DNA of 64,000 bases from Sphingomonas sp. PP-F2F-A104-K0414 (GTDB taxonomy: Bacteria > Pseudomonadota > Alphaproteobacteria > Sphingomonadales > Sphingomonadaceae), in the NCBI RefSeq assembly GCF_004340945.1, contig NZ_SLYD01000003.1, positions 124,001-188,000 of the forward strand, written 5' to 3'. Below, in pieces: positions 8,876-15,895 of the stretch. The number at the start of each line of letters is the position of its first letter. Within the stretch, counting starts at the first letter, position 1. The notes below the pieces were generated by a model. It was not told where the DNA came from and searched no databases. It was given only the letters and a program-made list of their open reading frames with translations. The position numbers and the translations under genes are program-made.

Positions 8876-10299
8876 GTCTGCCACCCTCCGCCGAGCGCCT
8901 TGAACACGTCGACCTGGCGATCGACGAGCAGCGCGTCGGATGCGGCTAGGTTCGCCTGCGCGGTGGTGAGCGCGGCCTGCGCGGTTAGCAGCGAGAGGAA
9001 GTCGGTGCGGCCGAAGCGGTAGAGCGTGCCTGCTTGGTCCGCGGCGCGCGCGGCGCTGGACTGCGCGCGGCGGAGCGCGGCGTTGCGGTCGCCTTCGCGG
9101 GCATAGGCAGAGAGCGCGGTCTCGGTCTGGCGGAGTGCCTCAAGCGTGGTGGAGTCGAACTGGGCGAGTGCCTGGTCCGCAGTTGCGCCTGCCTGCGCGA
9201 TCTGGGCGCGAACGACCGGGCGGTTGGGGAAGCTCCAGCTTATCAGTGGCCCGAGCCCGAGGTGGAACGCGTTGGTCGAGCCTAGCGACGACACCGGCCC
9301 GGTGAACCCGGCCGACCCGCCGAGGCTGACTTGGGGGTAGAGGTTCGCGGTCGCGACGCCGATCCGCGCGGTGGCGGCGGCGAGCGTGCGTTCCGCGCCG
9401 CGGATGTCGGGGCGGCGACGGATCAGCGCTGCGCCGTCGCCGATCGGGAGCGGACGGTTGAGCGCGGGCGGCTTTGCGCAGGTGGCGACGTCCTTGGGAT
9501 AGTCGGCGGGCGCGCGACCCATCAGCGTGGCTAGCCGGTACAGCGCGGCGGTGCGGGTCGCGACCTGGGCGGGGATCAGCGCCTCGCTCTGGTCTACCGC
9601 GGTTCTGGCGCGCGTCACGTCGAAGGCTGTCCCGCGGCCGCCGCGTTGCAGGCGTTGCGTCACGTTGAGAGTCTGGCGTTGTAGGGCGAGGATGCGGTTG
9701 TTGGCGGCTAGTACCATGTTGGCTGTGCAGGCGGTGGCGTAGCTGCGCGCGGTCTCGGCGGCGACTGTCACGCGGACATTGTCGCGTGCGGCGGCGACCG
9801 CCTCGGCATCGCCTTGCGCGGCTTCGATCCCGCGGCGGATGCGGCCGGAGAGGTCGAGCGGATAGGCTAGCGTGATGCCGAGGTTATAGTCGAGCGTGCC
9901 GGGGAGGTTGCCGCCGGTCGTGTAGGGGCGGTCGAGCGAGGTGCCGCCGCCGAGCACGGTCGACAGCGTGCGGCCCGCGGCGACTTCGGCGACGACCGCA
10001 TCGGCGCGGCGCAGGTTGGCGTCGGCGGCGCGCAGGTCGGTGTTGGCGGCGAGCGCTTCGGTGACGAAGCCGTCGAGGCGGGGGTCGCCATAGAGCTGCC
10101 ACCAATGGTCGGGGAGCGGGGTGTCGACGAACGCCTTTTCGCGGCCGCTGTCGAACTGGCCCTGGGCGGAGGGGTTGTTGACGGCGGCGCGGTCGGGGAG
10201 GGCGTAGTTCGGGCCGGCGGTGGTGCAGGCGGTGAGGGCGAGCGAAAGTGCGCCACTCAGTATCCGGGGCGCTTTGGACGATATGCCGCAAGCAACCAC
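8872..10299 (-). CDS. NodT-family outer-membrane efflux lipoprotein
   Basis: TolC-like outer-membrane channel of a tripartite efflux system. From the proposed GTG at 10299 it has 475 residues, typical of the family. The N terminus (RILSGALSLALTAC) is a lipoprotein signal with Cys25 as the modified residue. Two OEP repeats follow (WWQLYGDPRLDGFVTEALAAN; later RRRPDIRGAERTLAAATARIG and the coiled TLYRFGRTDFLSLLTAQ). The frame stays open to an ATG at 10521 that overlaps the HlyD gene stop as ATGA, but that start would place about 74 residues, largely encoded by an R1 repeat, ahead of the signal peptide. An internal start is therefore favoured, without a convincing ribosome site. Confidence 0.85.
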   Translation of the reverse strand: MVACGISSKAPRILSGALSLALTACTTAGPNYALPDRAAVNNPSAQGQFDSGREKAFVDTPLPDHWWQLYGDPRLDGFVTEALAANTDLRAADANLRRADAVVAEVAAGRTLSTVLGGGTSLDRPYTTGGNLPGTLDYNLGITLAYPLDLSGRIRRGIEAAQGDAEAVAAARDNVRVTVAAETARSYATACTANMVLAANNRILALQRQTLNVTQRLQRGGRGTAFDVTRARTAVDQSEALIPAQVATRTAALYRLATLMGRAPADYPKDVATCAKPPALNRPLPIGDGAALIRRRPDIRGAERTLAAATARIGVATANLYPQVSLGGSAGFTGPVSSLGSTNAFHLGLGPLISWSFPNRPVVRAQIAQAGATADQALAQFDSTTLEALRQTETALSAYAREGDRNAALRRAQSSAARAADQAGTLYRFGRTDFLSLLTAQAALTTAQANLAASDALLVDRQVDVFKALGGGWQT

Positions 10300-10340
10300 G
10301 GCATGCCGGCTTAGGCTGTGGGCTGCATCCCCACATCTTC

Positions 10341-10444
10341 CTCCCCGGCGGAGGCCGGGGTCCAGTTGGGTATCGTTGCCAACAAGCAGCTGCGCTTCGT
10401 CACGACGGCCTTGCCACCTGGGCCCCGGCCTCCGCCGGGGTGGT
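10341..10444. repeat. R1 palindromic element, 5' region of NodT gene
   Basis: Full copy of the roughly 105-bp R1 element, with arms CCCCGGCGGAGGCCGGGG and CCCCGGCCTCCGCCGGGG and GTCCAGTTGGG/CACCTGGGCC inside the arms. It lies between the HlyD stop and the lipoprotein signal sequence and keeps an open reading frame through. Confidence 0.85.
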
Positions 10445-10517
10445 GCATCGGTCTGGGGGAAGCGCGTGACAAACTCGGTCGGGGCCAGGAGGCAATCACG
10501 GATGCCGGGTTCGCGCT

Positions 10518-11417
10518 TCATGCCGTCGTCCCCGGAGCGACCCTCGGCTCGACCGTCACTGTCGCCGTGCGGCCGACGATCAGCTGCGTCCCCTTCGGCA
10601 CCTGGGTCAGCTTCACGCGTACCGGAATACGCTGCGCCAGCCGCACCCAGTTGAAGGTCGGGTTGACGTTGGGTAGCAGGTTCGTCGTGTTCGTCCGCTC
10701 GCTGTCGTTGATCCCCGCGGCGATACTGTCGACGCGGCCGTGCAGCGCCTGCGGTTCGCCCATCAAGTGCACCACCACCGGGTCGCCGAGATGGATGCTG
10801 CCGAGCTTGGTTTCCTCGAAATAGCCCTCGACGCGGAGCGAATCGGTGTCGACCAGCGCCATCGCCTGCGCGCCCGTCGCGATGTAATCGCCGGGGTGGA
10901 GATCGAGGTTGGTGACGATGCCGTGCACCGTCGCGCGGACCGTGGTGCGGGCGAGGTTGAGCGCCGCCGTGGAGCGGGCGCTTTGTGCTTGAGCGAGTGC
11001 GGCCGAGGCGGTGGCAACGCGCGCGACGTTCTGCTCGTGCGTTTCCTTCGCGACCAGATCGCCGAGCGCCAGATCGCGCTGCGCTTCACGGCGCGCCTGC
11101 AACAGCGTCGCGCGGGCGCTTGCGATCGAGGCGTCGGACTGCGCCAGCGTCAGCTGAAAGCGCGGGCGATCGACCACGAACAGCACGTCGCCGGGCTTCA
11201 CCGTCTGGTTGTCGTGCACAGCGACCTGCGTGACCAGCCCTGCGACGTCGGGCGTCACGCGGACGATGTCGGCGCGGATATGCCCGTCGCGCGTCCACGG
11301 ATCGGTCTCGTACCGCTGCCACAGCCACAGCGCGACCAGCACCGCGAGCGCGACGATGATCAGCGTGACGGCGGAACGGCCGAGCGGGGCGAGCAGCGAT
11401 TTCAGGCGGGTATTCAT
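10518..11417 (-). CDS. HlyD-family periplasmic adaptor, AaeA-like
   Basis: Membrane-fusion protein linking inner-membrane pumps to the outer-membrane channel. It has 299 residues: one N-terminal anchor helix (about 17-33, TLIIVALAVLVALWLW), the YETDPWTRDGHIRAD motif shared by AaeA/EmrA adaptors, a lipoyl half (VTPDVAGLVTQVAV), a helical hairpin (about 85-150), and the second lipoyl/beta-barrel half (GIVTNLDLHPGDYIATG). It overlaps the DUF1656 gene by four bases. The AaeX-AaeA-AaeB gene set suggests export of aromatic carboxylic acids, but that substrate is inferred from the named family only. Confidence 0.9.
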   Translation of the reverse strand: MNTRLKSLLAPLGRSAVTLIIVALAVLVALWLWQRYETDPWTRDGHIRADIVRVTPDVAGLVTQVAVHDNQTVKPGDVLFVVDRPRFQLTLAQSDASIASARATLLQARREAQRDLALGDLVAKETHEQNVARVATASAALAQAQSARSTAALNLARTTVRATVHGIVTNLDLHPGDYIATGAQAMALVDTDSLRVEGYFEETKLGSIHLGDPVVVHLMGEPQALHGRVDSIAAGINDSERTNTTNLLPNVNPTFNWVRLAQRIPVRVKLTQVPKGTQLIVGRTATVTVEPRVAPGTTA

Positions 11418-11620
11418 GCGGAAGGTCCGGTCAGCAGGGCGAGCAGCCCGAGGATGAGGATGAACAAGGCGAGGTCGACGAGCGGTCGATAGGTGACCGC
11501 GCGATAGGCGCCGGCGAACGCGAGCAATCGCGTGGCGATGCCGGTGAGGATGACGGCGGCGACCGCGAGCAAAAGGATGCTCGGCAGATAGACGCCGCCG
11601 ATCGAGATTTCGCCGGTCAT
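11414..11620 (-). CDS. DUF1656 (AaeX-like) small membrane protein
   Basis: A 68-residue protein with two hydrophobic helices (about 12-31 and 47-64) and the family start GEISIGGVYLPSILLL. Proteins of this type accompany FUSC pumps and HlyD adaptors as in aaeXAB; their exact role is unknown. It overlaps both neighbours by four bases (stop of the FUSC gene, start of the HlyD gene), indicating a tightly coupled operon. Confidence 0.88.
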   Translation of the reverse strand: MTGEISIGGVYLPSILLLAVAAVILTGIATRLLAFAGAYRAVTYRPLVDLALFILILGLLALLTGPSA

Positions 11621-13674
11621 GCGGCCACTCCGTACGCTGATGCCAGATAAGGGGGCGCCGACGGGAACAGGTTGCGACGCAGCGAAGTCAGCGCGAGTAT
11701 GCTCGTGCGGTGGCGATCGGGCGTGGAAGTGGCCATCGCCGCCATCGCGGTGTCGATCCCGGCGAGCAGATCGGGCTCCGGAGGCGCAGGCAGGTTAGGG
11801 CGCAGGGCGCGATAATGTGCGCCTATCCCGCGCAGCACCGGCGTGATCATCGCGGCCTCGTCGGGCGTACCGTCGAGCCGCAACTGCTTGAGTTCGCCGA
11901 CCGCAACGCCGACGCGCAGATCGGTCAGCGCGTCGAGCAGCGGCTTGCCTGGATCCTCGCCCTGCAAGGCGAGCCGCGGCGCGAGCAGGCCGATCCGGTC
12001 GAGCATCCGCGCGATCCAGCCGGCCGCATCGGGGCGGCTCATCGAGTCGCTGCGCACCGCCAGTTCGCGCCAGCCTGCGCGGATCAGCCGCCGTGCGCTG
12101 GTGTCCGCGCCGATCGTCTGGAACAGGCCGACGGTGACGACTGCGAACAGGGTGCCGACCAGCTGGGCGATGCCGCCGTTGATGAAGCTGTTGAAATCGG
12201 TGCCGAAGCGGTCGTTCAGCCCGACCGTGTTGAGGCCGCCGAGCAGCGCGCCTAGCGTCACCAGCAGGGTCGTCGGGCGCGCGAGGTACATCCCGCCGAT
12301 CAGCATCGGCGGCGCGAGGACCGCGACCAGAGTCACGAAATCGGTCACGCGTGGCAGGATCGCGAAGGCGTAGATCGCGGATATGACGAGGCCGAGGATG
12401 GTGCCGTAGAAGAACGCCTTGATCGCCGGCGCGGGATCGTCGCTGTTGCCGAACAGCGCGCAGCACACGCCCGCGATCAGCACCGCGCCGGCGCCGTCGG
12501 CCCAGCCGGTACCGATCCAGAAGACGCAGCCGAGCAGGATCGTCGCGACGGTGCCGGCGGCGGCGCGCAGGGCGATGCCGCGGTCGCGGTGGAGCGGTCG
12601 CCTGGCGATCCGGGCGAGCAGGCGGGCGACTGCGGGGGTGACGGGCGCGCGCGAGGGCGAGCGCATCTGGTCGCGCAGATCGCGTGCGTTGCGGTGCGCA
12701 TCGACCAGCTCGCCGAGCCGGGCGAGCAGGCTGAGCCGCAACGCATCGCGCCAGATCAGCGTGTCACCGACCGGCGGCTCGAGCGCGCGGGCGCGTTCGA
12801 TCAGCGCGTCCGCGGTCGAGCCGCGGTCCGCTACAGGCGGAGGGTCACGCAGCCACTCGCGGACGTCCTCGATCAGCGCGAGGGCCTCGGGACGGGGCGC
12901 GTCGGCGCCGCGTTTCAGCTCGACGATGCGGTCGTCGACCGCGCTGGCCAAGGGGAGCAGCATCGACAACTCCGCCTGCAACGCGCGGAGCGTTCGCGTG
13001 CGGGGCAGGAGGCGCGCAGTGTCGAACGGGAGGTGGATCGAGAGCTGGTGAAGCTCGTTGATGTCGAGCGCCAGCCGCCGCCGATCGCGGTCGAGCGTGG
13101 TGTCGGACGCGCCGGCGAGCGAATCGCGCGACCAGCGTTCGGCATCCGCGAGGATCGCGTCGATCCGGGCGAGCAGAGTCGCGGTCACGGTCTGCGGAAA
13201 GACGAAGCCGTGGATCAGGCTGCCGCAGAGAATGCCGATCGTGATCTCCTGCACGCGCAACGCGGCGATCGTGAACACCGCGCCCGGCGTCGTCACCGCG
13301 GGAAAGCCGATGATGCTGGCCGTATAGCCTGCGAGCAGGAACAGGTACGCGCGGGGCGTCCGGTCGAGCAGCGAGATATAGAGGCACAGCCCGAGCCACA
13401 GCGCGAGGCCGAGCGAGAGCAACTCGGGGGCGTTGACCAGATTGGGTACCAGAACGACCGCGGCAACCGCGCCGAGCACGGTGCCGGCGACGCGGAACAC
13501 CGCCTTCGACAGCACCGCGCCGGCCAGCGGCTGCGCGACGATGTAGGAGGTCGTCACTGCCCAATAGGGACGCGTCAGCCCGATCCTTAGCGCGATATAG
13601 TACGCGAGGATCGCGGCAACGAAGCATTTGACGGAGAAGAGCGCTTCCTTCCCCCCGAACCGGGTCAGGATCAT
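11617..13674 (-). CDS. FUSC-family aromatic acid exporter (AaeB-like)
   Basis: Inner-membrane pump of the fusaric-acid-resistance/aromatic-acid-exporter family, 685 residues. It has two membrane blocks of about six helices each (about 10-165 and 350-490) separated by a cytoplasmic region. Diagnostic segments are RPYWAVTTSYIVAQPLAGAV near 30-50 and the second-half repeat GTGWADGAGAVLIAGVCCAL. The ATG at 13674 overlaps the MarR stop as ATGA. The frame continues open to 14058, but that part is Arg-rich shadow over the marR gene. It is first after the regulator in an operon that also encodes the adaptor, the outer-membrane channel and a second pump. Confidence 0.9.
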   Translation of the reverse strand: MILTRFGGKEALFSVKCFVAAILAYYIALRIGLTRPYWAVTTSYIVAQPLAGAVLSKAVFRVAGTVLGAVAAVVLVPNLVNAPELLSLGLALWLGLCLYISLLDRTPRAYLFLLAGYTASIIGFPAVTTPGAVFTIAALRVQEITIGILCGSLIHGFVFPQTVTATLLARIDAILADAERWSRDSLAGASDTTLDRDRRRLALDINELHQLSIHLPFDTARLLPRTRTLRALQAELSMLLPLASAVDDRIVELKRGADAPRPEALALIEDVREWLRDPPPVADRGSTADALIERARALEPPVGDTLIWRDALRLSLLARLGELVDAHRNARDLRDQMRSPSRAPVTPAVARLLARIARRPLHRDRGIALRAAAGTVATILLGCVFWIGTGWADGAGAVLIAGVCCALFGNSDDPAPAIKAFFYGTILGLVISAIYAFAILPRVTDFVTLVAVLAPPMLIGGMYLARPTTLLVTLGALLGGLNTVGLNDRFGTDFNSFINGGIAQLVGTLFAVVTVGLFQTIGADTSARRLIRAGWRELAVRSDSMSRPDAAGWIARMLDRIGLLAPRLALQGEDPGKPLLDALTDLRVGVAVGELKQLRLDGTPDEAAMITPVLRGIGAHYRALRPNLPAPPEPDLLAGIDTAMAAMATSTPDRHRTSILALTSLRRNLFPSAPPYLASAYGVAA

Positions 13675-14123
13675 CGCGCGCGATCCGCCATGAAGCGTGC
13701 GCCGAGTCGTTCCGCGACGAGCAACGCTGTGGCGAGATCGGCGTCGGACACGTCGTCGAGCATTGCGGCGCGCAACGTCGCGAATTTCGCTTCGATCGTG
13801 GTCACGAGTGCGCGGCCGTGTGTGGTCAGGCGGATACGGCTGACGCGGGCGTCGGCGGGGTCGCGCCGACGCTCGACCAGGCCCGCCGCGGTCATCTGGT
13901 CGATCGAACGGACCAGCGAGGCCTGCGTCACGTCGAGCTGGCTGGCGAGATCGGTCTGGCGAACGTCGTCGCCGAGCCGCCCGACCTGAACGAGCGCCCA
14001 GCCGGTCGACGCGGAGACGTTCATGTCGCGCAGCGCACGATCCGCTGCCTGCCGCCACATCTTCGCGAGCGGGAGCAGCGTGCGCGCATAGGCGGATTCG
14101 AGGGCGGCGCGGGGGGAAGTCAT
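13671..14123 (-). CDS. MarR-family transcriptional regulator
   Basis: 150-residue winged-helix regulator: helical dimerisation ends, DNA-recognition segment DLASQLDVTQASLVRSIDQM (about 59-78) and wing VERRRDPADARVSRIRLTTHG (about 83-103), as in MarR/SlyA proteins. It is the first gene of the efflux operon, overlapping the FUSC start by four bases. It therefore most likely represses its own operon and responds to an exported aromatic compound (inference from gene order). An 18-base palindrome lies just upstream of its start. Confidence 0.9.
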   Translation of the reverse strand: MTSPRAALESAYARTLLPLAKMWRQAADRALRDMNVSASTGWALVQVGRLGDDVRQTDLASQLDVTQASLVRSIDQMTAAGLVERRRDPADARVSRIRLTTHGRALVTTIEAKFATLRAAMLDDVSDADLATALLVAERLGARFMADRAR

Positions 14124-14132
14124 TAGCGTGCT

Positions 14133-14150
14133 AAGTAATGCCGTTTACTT
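14133..14150. promoter_or_regulatory. Candidate MarR operator palindrome
   Basis: AAGTAA and TTACTT form a perfect inverted repeat with a six-base spacer, ten bases upstream of the marR ATG. On the minus strand TTGCAG and TACTTA, 16 bases apart, could be the -35 and -10 boxes, with the palindrome covering the -10. This size and position fit MarR autoregulation. Confidence 0.45.
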
Positions 14151-14211
14151 ATGCTGCAATGCGGAATCGGTTTGTGACGGAAAAGTTAGAAACGTCCGCG
14201 GACTGATAGGA

Positions 14212-14317
14212 ACCACCCCGGCGGAGGCCGGGGCCAAAGTGGAAAGGTTGCAGTAACGGAAGGCCGAACTCAGTTAGCAACGTTACCCAATTGGGCCCCG
14301 GCCTTCGCCGGGGTGGT
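14212..14317. repeat. R1 palindromic element
   Basis: Full R1 copy: ACCACCCCGGCGGAGGCCGG ... CCGGCCTTCGCCGGGGTGGT, with the inner GGAAAGG and CCCAATTGGGCC blocks and the central TAACGGA/GTTA block. It lies between marR (upstream side) and the end of the ModE-type gene. Confidence 0.88.
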
Positions 14318-14337
14318 ATCGGGTAGAGCGAGCGGTG

Positions 14338-15135
14338 TTACTCGACCGCCAAGATCACATGGCTCGCCTTGACCAGAGCCAGCGCGCGCGTGCCGATCTG
14401 CAGGTCGAGCGCGTCCGCACTCTCCTTGGTCAACGTTGCGGTCAGCGTCTTGCCGAGCGTCAGTTCGAGCGTCACTTCGCTGGAGATCGCGCCGTCCTCG
14501 CGCGCGATGACCGTCCCCGCCAGCGTGTTGCGGGCCGACGTCCGTAGGCTCTCGTCGCCTCGCGCCAGGATGACGAAGCTCGACTTGATCAGTGCCAGCG
14601 CGATCGCGCCGGGCACCAGCCCGAGATCCTCCGCACTGCCGCGCGTGATCGTCGCGACGATCTCGACACCCTCGGCGACGGCTAGCGTCACCTCGGCATC
14701 GATCGTTCCCGGCGTCACCTGCGATACGGTCCCCCGCAAGACGTTACGCGCGCTCGTCTTCATCCCAATCCCCCATAGCAAAGGCTTCAACGACAACCCG
14801 TTCGACACGCTCGCCTCGATCCGTGCCATCGCGCTGGCTAGTTCGGTCTCGGCGACCGCATAGCCGTCGAGCACGGCGATGCCCGCCTCGGTGATCGGGC
14901 TCGCGCCGCCGTCCTTGCCGCCCGCTGCAGGGAGCACGAGCGGGCGGTCGAACAGGTTGTTCATCACCTGCACCGCGTCCCACGCCGCCTTGTAGCTGAG
15001 CCCGACGACCTTGGCCGCGCTGGTGATCGAGCCACCGTCGCGGATCGCGCGGAGCAGCGCGATCCGGTCGGCGCCGACGCGACCGGTCTGATCCTTGGCG
15101 AGCAGGATTGTGGCGTGAAGGGCAGGGTCCGTCAT
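14338..15135 (-). CDS. modE: ModE-type molybdate-responsive regulator
   Basis: 265 residues with an N-terminal LysR-like winged helix (about 20-75; GSITSAAKVVGLSYKAAWDA) and two C-terminal TOBE/Mop molybdate-binding repeats (about 127-192 and 200-265). Each repeat begins SARNxLxGTV and ends in a LALVK/LALIK-(A/S)S stretch. This is the ModE architecture: binding of molybdate alters DNA binding at molybdate-uptake and molybdoenzyme genes. No modABC genes are visible within the window, so it acts at a distance or its partners lie elsewhere. The start gives MTDPALHATILLAKDQTGRV, a typical ModE opening. Confidence 0.88.
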   Translation of the reverse strand: MTDPALHATILLAKDQTGRVGADRIALLRAIRDGGSITSAAKVVGLSYKAAWDAVQVMNNLFDRPLVLPAAGGKDGGASPITEAGIAVLDGYAVAETELASAMARIEASVSNGLSLKPLLWGIGMKTSARNVLRGTVSQVTPGTIDAEVTLAVAEGVEIVATITRGSAEDLGLVPGAIALALIKSSFVILARGDESLRTSARNTLAGTVIAREDGAISSEVTLELTLGKTLTATLTKESADALDLQIGTRALALVKASHVILAVE

Positions 15136-15216
15136 CCCTGCGTCATACTCACTGGCGAATGTGGAAGGTAAGCCCGATCGTGCGCGGTCGCTCGGCGTGG
15201 CGAGGATGACGGCAGG

Positions 15217-15876
15217 TCAGGCGAGGAGCGCTACGATCTCCGCCGCGATCTCCGCGGGTAACCGCGACGCGCCGTCCGTCACGGTCGACACCGTCGCCCA
15301 GCGCCCCAGCAAACCCGCCTTGGCCATCGCCGCATAGTTGGTCCGCACGCGGTCCTGCAGCCCGGTATCCGCCTCATACGCATCGAACACATCGTCGGTG
15401 TAGGACCGCTTGCGCTTCTTGAGGATCAGCCCGCGGGCGATGTCGGCGGGGGTGTCGAGATACACCGAGAGGTCGGGCTTCGGCAGCGCGAACGAGCCCG
15501 TCTCCAGATCGGCGATCCACGTCATCATCGCGTCCGCCTCGTGCCGAGGCACCTGTGCCGCCTGATACGCCATGTTCGAGGCGATATAGCGATCGAACAC
15601 CACCACTTCGTTCGCCGCCATCGTCGCCAGCAGATGCTCGCGCGATTCCATGCGGTCGAGCGCATACAGCACCGCAGCCGCTTTCGGCGACGTGCCGCGC
15701 GGGAGCGTGCCGGCCAGCATCGCGCCGAGCGCCCAGCCGCCGACCGTTTCGGTATAGCGCGGGAACGACATGATTTCGGCGGTGCGGCCGGCGGCGCGCA
15801 GCTGCTCGACCACCAACGCCGAGGCGGTGGCCTTGCCCGCGCCGTCGGCGCCTTCGATTGCCATTAGGAAGCTCAT
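15217..15876 (-). CDS. tmk: Thymidylate kinase
   Basis: Phosphorylates dTMP to dTDP for DNA synthesis. 219 residues. The P-loop is GADGAGKAT (9-17), where the residue after the lysine is Ala followed by Thr. The dTMP-binding FPRY (38-41), the DRYIASN segment (DRY/H motif) and a lysine/arginine-rich lid (LILKKRKRSYTDD) are present. FPRY and the altered P-loop resemble the mycobacterial class of the enzyme more than the E. coli class. It is followed by ModE on the same strand after 81 bases and preceded 19 bases upstream by the stop of mprF. Confidence 0.85.
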   Translation of the reverse strand: MSFLMAIEGADGAGKATASALVVEQLRAAGRTAEIMSFPRYTETVGGWALGAMLAGTLPRGTSPKAAAVLYALDRMESREHLLATMAANEVVVFDRYIASNMAYQAAQVPRHEADAMMTWIADLETGSFALPKPDLSVYLDTPADIARGLILKKRKRSYTDDVFDAYEADTGLQDRVRTNYAAMAKAGLLGRWATVSTVTDGASRLPAEIAAEIVALLA

Positions 15877-15895
15877 AGGGGAGCCCTAGCAAGCC

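Noticed and set aside
10300..10521. N-terminal extension of the NodT-type protein to ATG 10521
   Set aside because: It would precede the lipoprotein signal by about 74 residues encoded largely by an R1 repeat, which would block export.
12589..13590. 333-residue open frame on the plus strand over the FUSC gene
   Set aside because: Composition is dominated by Arg, Gln, Asp and Glu, as expected from the antisense of a GC-rich gene. No start context or domain, and the minus-strand FUSC gene is certain.
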